From Candidatus Gottesmanbacteria bacterium GW2011_GWA2_43_14 (lineage in GTDB: Bacteria; Patescibacteriota; Microgenomatia; 2-02-FULL-39-11): 39,363 nucleotides of DNA. Position 1 is the first letter of the stretch, and each line of letters begins with the position of its first letter. The notes beneath the pieces were generated by a model. It saw only the letters and a program-made list of their open reading frames with translations. It had not been told where the DNA came from and did no database searches. This document shows positions 34,091 through 39,363 of this stretch, one piece after another. The translations under genes were made by a program, and so were the position numbers. The stretch spans positions 1 to 39,363 of the forward strand of contig LCFP01000014.1 of the NCBI GenBank assembly GCA_000999095.1, written 5' to 3'.

Positions 34091-34096
34091 AAAGTA

Positions 34097-34855
34097 ATGC
34101 CCAAAAGGATTCTGTCCGTCACCCTTCTTGTCCTTGCGCTCTTTGCAAGGGTAGCCCTTGCCGAAACTGATGTAAGGGCCCAGACTGCCACACCGGCGCG
34201 GACAATCAAATTCGGCAGTTTCACTCCACCGCCATCCCCCACACCCACCAAGACTCCCATACCGACCAAAACTCCTGTACCTACCAACCCGGAGGCAGTA
34301 CCGACTGACAGCAATGTTGAAACCAGCCCAACACCGGGCGAAGAAGAAGAAAACACAGGCAATGCTTCGGAAATTACTGACCTGGTTGCCCAAATCAGAA
34401 AAAACTGCTTTGGGGGTGTGGTTGCCGTTTCCAACGTCAATTGCGTTGACAAACTCAAACTGCCCGCAGGTGTTTCAGCCCAGACGATCAGCGAACTTAA
34501 AATTTCCACCCTCTATGCCGGAGAAGGCTTCCTGCAGTGCGTCGGCTTTGTCCGGGCATCGGTTATGCGCAAGTACGGCACAACCCTGACAAACGGCGGC
34601 CATGCCATTGATTATGCCACCAAAATACCCGGCGGCTACCGCTTTATCCATGCCGCAACCGGTGCTAACATGAAAATAAACGATTTGGCTATCTGGAATT
34701 ACGATACGGTGGGACATATTGCTTATGTCACAGGCGTTTTTAAAAACGGAGTTTTCCAGGTGGCCGAAGCCAATTTCCAGTCAAAAGGCGAAGTGCAAAC
34801 CAGCTATAAAACTACCGACAGCCCTAACTTTGTCGGGTTTTTGAGAAGGGAATAA
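34097..34855 (+). CDS. Secreted CHAP-domain peptidoglycan hydrolase
   Basis: 252 residues. A signal peptide at about 1-23 (ALAETD) is followed by a Pro/Thr linker with repeats of PTKTP (about 45-90) and a CHAP-like domain: GFLQCVGFVRA with nucleophile Cys near 147, GGHAIDYATKIPGGYRF, and GHIAYVTGVFKNGVFQVAEANF with His near 206 and the Glu-Ala-Asn that follows it. CHAP enzymes cut peptidoglycan cross-links or amide bonds. Its stop overlaps the next start (TAATG), so it is coupled with the Ig-like gene. Confidence 0.8.
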   Translation: MPKRILSVTLLVLALFARVALAETDVRAQTATPARTIKFGSFTPPPSPTPTKTPIPTKTPVPTNPEAVPTDSNVETSPTPGEEEENTGNASEITDLVAQIRKNCFGGVVAVSNVNCVDKLKLPAGVSAQTISELKISTLYAGEGFLQCVGFVRASVMRKYGTTLTNGGHAIDYATKIPGGYRFIHAATGANMKINDLAIWNYDTVGHIAYVTGVFKNGVFQVAEANFQSKGEVQTSYKTTDSPNFVGFLRRE

Positions 34856-35452
34856 TGAAAAAATACTCTAAATTCATACCATTCGCCGTTGTCATAATAG
34901 CTTTCCTTTCTTATTCGCTTCTTAAAAAGAGCACTACTCTGCCTGCTAAAACTAGCGATCAGGCTCAAAACAGAACGGGGGGAATTCAGGATGTGCCTTC
35001 CGGATTTGATAATGAAGTCTATACTGCTCCCCAAATTATTTCCGTCTCTCCAGAAGACAAGGAAACGGATGTAGCGGTCAATTCAACTCTCACCATTACT
35101 TTTGACCGAGCGGTAGATCCGTCGGAATTGGAATTTTCCATTAGGCCCGAAACCGCAGTCGGCCTGAATATAGAGGGAAACACCCAGAATGCAGTTCCTG
35201 ATTTCTCCTTTGCGGAAGGGACTACTTATACCTATATTGTTAAATACCCGGACTCTGCTACCCAAAGCCAAACATATTCCTACCGCGAGTTTTGAGGCCT
35301 CGGCAGTTTATGATAACGACTCCACTTCACCGGGATTTGTTTTTACGGTCACAGTCAAATCGCCCTTTGGCAGGGATGATTTCCGGAACTGGGTATTCTC
35401 TTTGGGACTGACTGAAGAGCAGTTTGCGGGTCTGACAGTGGAATACCGCTAG
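34855..35452 (+). pseudogene. Ig-like (Big_5) membrane-anchored protein, frameshifted near its end
   Basis: The open part (34855-35295, 146 residues) has an N-terminal anchor (about 8-23) and a Big_5-type domain: PQIISVSPEDKETDVAVNSTLTITFDRAVDPSEL and FAEGTTYTYIVKYP. After QTYS the frame is lost and stops at 35295. The other frame continues as TASFEASAVYDNDSTSP...FVFTVTVKSP...EYR to 35452. Joining them gives about 198 residues, so an insertion or deletion near 35281 is likely. Big_5 domains are found in surface proteins. Confidence 0.65.
35183..35394 (+). repeat. Long direct repeat, copy 1
   Basis: Nearly identical to 37289-37504: the first 98 bases show no difference, then copy 2 has four extra bases (CTCA) after ATTCCT, then about 110 bases match with one T/C change (ccctttgg against ccctctgg). 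Beyond GAACTGGGT the two copies diverge. Confidence 0.9.
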
Positions 35453-35481
35453 ACTGATTTTCCTGCAAGCGTCCCGCTGTT

Positions 35482-37140
35482 TTAAAAAATTTCTTTGAAT
35501 TTCTCAACCACGTCCTGTCTTATAAGTCCCTGACTGATTATTTCTGCCAGAAGATTAAGTTCTTCATCTGAAAGCCTCGTGCCCGCCCAACGCTCGTCAA
35601 CTTCCGGCCGCTCCTGAACATTAAAATACCATAAATAATCATGGGATAACCGCCAGAGTTTGCTGTCCGCGTCATAACCTTTGGGCTGGAGATGTTTATA
35701 GACGATAGCCGGAGCATTAAAACCCCAGTGTTCCACCAGTTTATCATTCGATTGCGAAGAATAACCACTTTCCGCTGCTGCTCCGCCGACATAGTATCCC
35801 CAGTATTCCGCCTCCCTGTCCTCAGCTTCCTGCTCTTCACCGCTGTCCGGCTTGAATCCACCCCCGGCATCCATTCTTTCAAATACCCTGACCGCCCGTA
35901 AAATTTTTTGAAATGAGATGTCCATGGATTCCGCCTCGTCGTATGTGGTCCATTGAGGCAGAATGACGGCTACCAAACCTGAACCATACCTGATTATCGT
36001 TGATGATTCTTCATTAGGGTCATTCCTGATAAACCATCCCAAGTCTCTGCTCGAACTTAAACCCCCTGCCTTATCAAGTACTGATATCACATACGTCCGT
36101 CCATTGTCATTCATGAAATTGGGATTGGCTGCGAGATCTCTGATATCGTTGGCACGCGCGGCTTCATCCATGGAGGATTTCGTGGTGCATTTTGTGAGAA
36201 TGTAAGGATTATCTTTCAAACCGGAACAATCCACTCCGGCAGGAGGATTTGTGTAGATTTCCGTTTCCTGCTCCTTTGGTTCGTCGGCCGGGACACCGGA
36301 AGGAGTATCGGGCCCTGCATCACTTGCCGGCGAACAGGCCGAAAGCAGCAAAAGCATCAGTGTAACAACTGCCGCCTTTGATAAATGTCTCCAATTTTTC
36401 CTGTCGCTTAAACAGGCTCCGGCTAACAGCGCGCAGGATAATAAAGATAAATTATCCATATTTATTTTTTCTAACTGTCCGGGATACTTCTGTTTTAAAA
36501 TGCCATAAATTTTCTGCGGATTTTCAGTATCACCTGACAATTTGCCGATGGTTCCGGAAATAGTTTCAACCGTCCCAACCGCTGCGGCAGGGCTGTTTTT
36601 AATAGACTCCTTCAAATAATCCAAAAAAGGGTTTCCGGTCCTGTTCCTGACTGAAAAGCGGCTTAAATCTTTCTGTACCTGGGGATTCAGTACTGAAATA
36701 AAATCAGGCAGGGAGGATTCAATCATCGAACCCAGAGCCATAGCTCTATAATTATCTGACGTTTTCTTGTCAACCATTCCTGAGTCAGCCGTCGCTATCA
36801 ATGCCTCTGCGGTCATGTTGGCGAAGCCGGAAGATGCCAGTTGCTCTTCCATGCCGCTGATGAAATCTTCAGCCTGTTCTCTTTCTCCGTCAATTGTACG
36901 ATTGTAAATATGTCCGTCACCGGAGCCGCGTGCCGGTAATCTTAGTCCCATGTTTACTAAATACGGCCTATATTGGTTCCTATCAGAAAATCCGCCGCCG
37001 GTTTTAACGGCCGAATTTCTGGATAATAAATGCAGCTTTGCTCTACCTTCCTGTTTCGGACCAGGCTCTGCCGGAAGATCCCAGGGAGGTGCTGTCACTT
37101 CGAAAACCTTCGGAGGAATCTGTGCTTCAATATACAGCAT
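35482..37140 (-). CDS. Protein with internal lipoprotein-type signal, function unknown
   Basis: 552 residues. No hydrophobic start; about 255 residues of soluble, mainly helical sequence precede a strongly hydrophobic stretch with a lipobox at about 256-275 (AAVVTLMLLLLSACSP), followed by an acidic Pro/Thr linker and an exterior-looking domain of about 260 residues. The linker (ACSP...DTPSG) recalls that of the gene at 37576 (ACSP...DTPRE). The hydrophobic stretch may be a membrane helix with the N-terminal domain inside, or the front may be an extra domain fused to a lipoprotein. The gene lies between the two copies of the Ig-gene tail. TATAAT ends 11 bases before the ATG. Confidence 0.65.
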   Translation of the reverse strand: MLYIEAQIPPKVFEVTAPPWDLPAEPGPKQEGRAKLHLLSRNSAVKTGGGFSDRNQYRPYLVNMGLRLPARGSGDGHIYNRTIDGEREQAEDFISGMEEQLASSGFANMTAEALIATADSGMVDKKTSDNYRAMALGSMIESSLPDFISVLNPQVQKDLSRFSVRNRTGNPFLDYLKESIKNSPAAAVGTVETISGTIGKLSGDTENPQKIYGILKQKYPGQLEKINMDNLSLLSCALLAGACLSDRKNWRHLSKAAVVTLMLLLLSACSPASDAGPDTPSGVPADEPKEQETEIYTNPPAGVDCSGLKDNPYILTKCTTKSSMDEAARANDIRDLAANPNFMNDNGRTYVISVLDKAGGLSSSRDLGWFIRNDPNEESSTIIRYGSGLVAVILPQWTTYDEAESMDISFQKILRAVRVFERMDAGGGFKPDSGEEQEAEDREAEYWGYYVGGAAAESGYSSQSNDKLVEHWGFNAPAIVYKHLQPKGYDADSKLWRLSHDYLWYFNVQERPEVDERWAGTRLSDEELNLLAEIISQGLIRQDVVEKFKEIF

Positions 37141-37288
37141 AATATTGCCGTATTATAGCGCCAAACTCCAAAGATTCAATATTCCGGCCCGCCATAGATA
37201 TCATTACCGTAATCTTAAGTTTTTTTCACTTTAATTATTAAAATAATAGTTTTAAATAATGATTGAAAATGAGGTTTGCCTGTCTGCT
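37141..37288. other. A+T-rich gap before repeat copy 2
   Basis: Contains the promoter of the gene starting at 37140 and otherwise only A+T-rich sequence. No coding frame or hairpin was recognised. Confidence 0.35.
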
Positions 37289-37504
37289 CCCAGAATGCAG
37301 TTCCTGATTTCTCCTTTGCGGAAGGGACTACTTATACCTATATTGTTAAATACCCGGACTCTGCTACCCAAAGCCAAACATATTCCTCTCAACCGCGAGT
37401 TTTGAGGCCTCGGCAGTTTATGATAACGACTCCACTTCACCGGGATTTGTTTTTACGGTCACAGTCAAATCGCCCTCTGGCAGGGATGATTTCCGGAACT
37501 GGGT
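37289..37504 (+). repeat. Long direct repeat, copy 2
   Basis: Partner of 35183-35394, in the same orientation about 2.1 kb away. The pair brackets the 552-residue protein gene. Confidence 0.9.
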
Positions 37505-37562
37505 TTTGAATTCAGGATTAACGGCCACCCAGCTTGATAATTTGGACTTCCGGTATTATTAA
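37289..37562 (+). pseudogene. Displaced, frameshifted 3' remnant of the Ig-like gene
   Basis: It encodes the same QNAVPDFSFAEGTTYTYIVKY block as 34855-35452 but has no start of the gene. After QTYS it is out of frame, by a different amount from copy 1. Read in the correct frame, the tail ends NWVLNSGLTATQLDNLDFRYY, related to but clearly diverged from copy 1 (NWVFSLGLTEEQFAGLTVEYR). Confidence 0.75.
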
Positions 37563-37575
37563 TCTTCTAAAAAAC

Positions 37576-39222
37576 TTAAGCAATTGGAGTTCTTTTTGGA
37601 GATAGCAAGACCGCTTCCTGTTTTTGGGAATTTATAATTCTTGAATCAAGACGGGCTTCTTCTATGGTCTTATCTATCAGCAGCATGCTGGCTTTATACA
37701 AGTCGTAAATTTCACATGTAAGCCGGCTGGTATCTTCATAATTAACCGTCCGCCAGTCATATTTATCCAGTTTTTCCTGAGATAAACTGGCAAAACTGTC
37801 AATATAACTTAAAGCTCCGATGATATGGCTGCCATCCAGATCTGGATTGACTTCCCTGGCGTAAGCCAGATATTTATGCACTAGATCAGCCAAATTATGT
37901 TGGTTGCCTGACCTTAACTCATTCAAAAAATCAACAATATTTTCTTCTGGTATTTTGATTTTTTTATGGAAATAATCAAGCAGTTTGAAACCGATGTAAG
38001 AAATAATATCATATGACCCCTGAACATGACTGTTTATCTTTAAATTCAACCGCTTGTAATACATCTGTTGTGAATATTCCCTGGTAACTTCCGCCCAGGC
38101 AGTGTTTAACACTATTCCTCCGGCGTTGAAAAGTGTATAGCCTATTTCTTCCGACTCACCTTCCAACTGGTAATAAACATTCAGTTCACTTTCGGGATCA
38201 ATGATATTCGATACTTCCCTTCCATCCGGCCTGAATTCTTTAATAATTTTTTTTAGCTCAGCTTTTTCTTCTGAAGTTAAGTCTCTGGGTTTTGCGGCAA
38301 AATGATTCAACTCATGAACAAAATTATCACTGATTGTAATCATCGCATTACCCAAATCTTCACCGAACACTTCAGTGCTTAGTTCATTTATCCGGCTAAG
38401 ATTTACAACCGTCTCCTGTTTGCCGTCCGACTGCCTGGTGAATGAGACTCCTAATGACTGCCTGGCGTATTCTGCTATACTCTCCGGATCAAAAACGTGA
38501 GCTGATAAAATCTCGGTAAATTCATCTCTGGTCTTTGCAATCCTGACCCGATCTGCCAAATCAGATTCGTTTTCTGCCATTAATTCGGCAAAAGATCTGA
38601 CTATAATCGTTTTTGCTTCATCAGAAGCCCTACTGAAAAAATCCTCCCTGCTTCCTTGCACCCACTCATTAACGTATCCCCCACTAATCAGATATGCAGC
38701 TTTCTCATGGTGGTTTTTCAGGTCATACTCTGCCTGGTCTATGGGAGGCAAAGGATCAATCAAGGGAGGCAGAATATCACTGCAGTTACGGTCTGACGTC
38801 GCATCGGGTTCTGTCGGAACTGTTTCTCTGGGTGTATCATTTCCGGTATTTCCCAGTGGGCTACAGGCAGTTAAGATGCCTATCACTCCTGCGTATATCA
38901 AAAACTTTCTCCTGGACATCGGACCTTTTAAAATATCTAAAAATCTTTTTCCGAAAACCGCAGAAGAATAAAAGAGAACCTGATTGTCCGATATCGGGAT
39001 ATTCGGGTCCGTAAGAATTATTTCGGGATTTTGGTATGCCCCAAGCAAAAACTTCCTGTCTATCATCCCCCGGTCAAATACTTCCATAAGGGCGAACAAA
39101 CGGGCCGGATTAACGGGACGGCCATCCAGAACCGGAATTTTCCGAAATTCCGCCGGCTGTGGAGGGGTAATCCAGGCTTCTATAGCCTCATAATTTAGCT
39201 GTGGTTTCGCTTCAGTCAACAT
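37576..39222 (-). CDS. Putative zinc metalloprotease with internal Tat-type lipoprotein signal
   Basis: 548 residues. Near residue 303 DNFVHELNHFA contains HExxH, the zincin motif. A downstream Glu in SEEIGYTL (about 357) could be the third ligand; this is uncertain. At 102-122 lies MSRRKFLIYAGVIGILTACS, a complete twin-arginine-like lipoprotein signal with its own Met (ATG at 38919). Either that Met is the true start (447 residues) or 101 soluble residues are fused in front. The upstream part reads like real protein (VLDGRPVNPARLFALMEVFDRGM). TTGACA on the minus strand at 39259-39254 overlaps the transposase stop, so insertion could have supplied a -35. Confidence 0.65.
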   Translation of the reverse strand: MLTEAKPQLNYEAIEAWITPPQPAEFRKIPVLDGRPVNPARLFALMEVFDRGMIDRKFLLGAYQNPEIILTDPNIPISDNQVLFYSSAVFGKRFLDILKGPMSRRKFLIYAGVIGILTACSPLGNTGNDTPRETVPTEPDATSDRNCSDILPPLIDPLPPIDQAEYDLKNHHEKAAYLISGGYVNEWVQGSREDFFSRASDEAKTIIVRSFAELMAENESDLADRVRIAKTRDEFTEILSAHVFDPESIAEYARQSLGVSFTRQSDGKQETVVNLSRINELSTEVFGEDLGNAMITISDNFVHELNHFAAKPRDLTSEEKAELKKIIKEFRPDGREVSNIIDPESELNVYYQLEGESEEIGYTLFNAGGIVLNTAWAEVTREYSQQMYYKRLNLKINSHVQGSYDIISYIGFKLLDYFHKKIKIPEENIVDFLNELRSGNQHNLADLVHKYLAYAREVNPDLDGSHIIGALSYIDSFASLSQEKLDKYDWRTVNYEDTSRLTCEIYDLYKASMLLIDKTIEEARLDSRIINSQKQEAVLLSPKRTPIA

Positions 39223-39255
39223 GAAATTTTATTCGGATTATTATAATACAGAGTG

Positions 39256-39363
39256 TCAAACTGATGTCCTGGACGACCACATAGGTGACACTTCGAAGTT
39301 TTTGGTAGCATATTCAATAGGAGTCAGATAATCAAGAGATTCATGCGGCCTGATTTCGTTGTA
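39256..39363 (-). mobile_element. C-terminal end of an IS transposase (integrase-core type), cut by window edge
   Basis: On the minus strand the 35 visible residues begin YNEIRPHESLDYLTPIEYA, the classic end of DDE integrase-core transposases (YN-x-RPH-x-SL-x-x-x-TP) of the IS481/IS3 type, and end at a TGA. The rest of the element lies beyond the right edge. Confidence 0.8.

Noticed and set aside
35275..35290. Programmed ribosomal frameshift in the Ig-like gene
   Set aside because: No slippery heptamer or downstream structure, and the second copy is shifted differently; indels are simpler.

Overview
The window looks like a piece of a Candidate Phyla Radiation (Patescibacteria) genome, most likely Microgenomates; this lineage call is inference. 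The supporting signs are many short, family-less surface proteins with one membrane anchor and Ser/Thr/Pro linkers, Cys-repeat and collagen/S74 fibre proteins, a ribosomal protein L1 with a long charged N-terminus and an internal deletion, small NusG/SecE genes with their own promoters, and very short 5' leaders. TGA is used as a stop and TGG encodes Trp, so the recoded Gracilibacteria/Absconditabacteria type is not indicated.

Layout. (1) 1-5740 (+): 3' end of a giant collagen-like fibre protein with an internal S74-type chaperone domain, followed by two paralogous membrane-anchored proteins, the second with a LytR C-terminal domain. (2) 5755-8449 (-): a Fic-like regulator with a degenerate active site and a secreted dockerin-bearing glycoside hydrolase; then about 400 bases without a gene, holding palindromic hairpins and a tRNA-Trp-like relic. 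(3) 8856-12363: GT2 glycosyltransferase (+), small anchored protein (-), tRNA-Trp (-), unknown 596-residue protein (-). (4) 12499-19514 (+): seven closely packed genes for exported or anchored proteins (YLYP-domain protein, NPF-repeat protein, Cys-repeat protein, pilus-like anchored protein, LamG-like lectin fold, SGNH hydrolase, zinc-ribbon/FN3 protein). (5) 19478-22594: rnhB (-), small proteins, and an unknown gene pair, the second of which is frameshifted. (6) 22591-26445 (-): a sugar/envelope operon galU - YdjC deacetylase - GT2 - APH-like kinase. (7) 26538-30518 (+): secE, nusG, rplK, rplA, interrupted between nusG and rplK by a DUF5678/retropepsin-like pair and two opposite-strand small genes. 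(8) 30520-39363: an accessory region with an AbiEii-type toxin-antitoxin pair, a glycoamylase-like enzyme, a CHAP hydrolase, an Ig-like protein, two proteins with internal lipoprotein-type signals (one with a HExxH motif) and, at the right edge, the end of an insertion-sequence transposase.

The most striking structure is in region 8. Twice, a minus-strand module sits directly behind the stop of a plus-strand gene, and a second, diverged copy of that gene's 3' end lies on the far side of the module. For rplA, about 70 bases of its tail reappear at 31486-31557, beyond the toxin-antitoxin pair. For the Ig-like gene, about 212 nearly identical bases reappear at 37289-37504, beyond the 552-residue protein gene. 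This is what integration at a gene's 3' end with tail replacement would leave, but no integrase is visible. Both Ig copies are also out of frame at the same point, in different directions.

A second genome-wide theme is transcription with almost no leader: -10 boxes lie 6-9 bases before many start codons, and only a few genes show a Shine-Dalgarno sequence.
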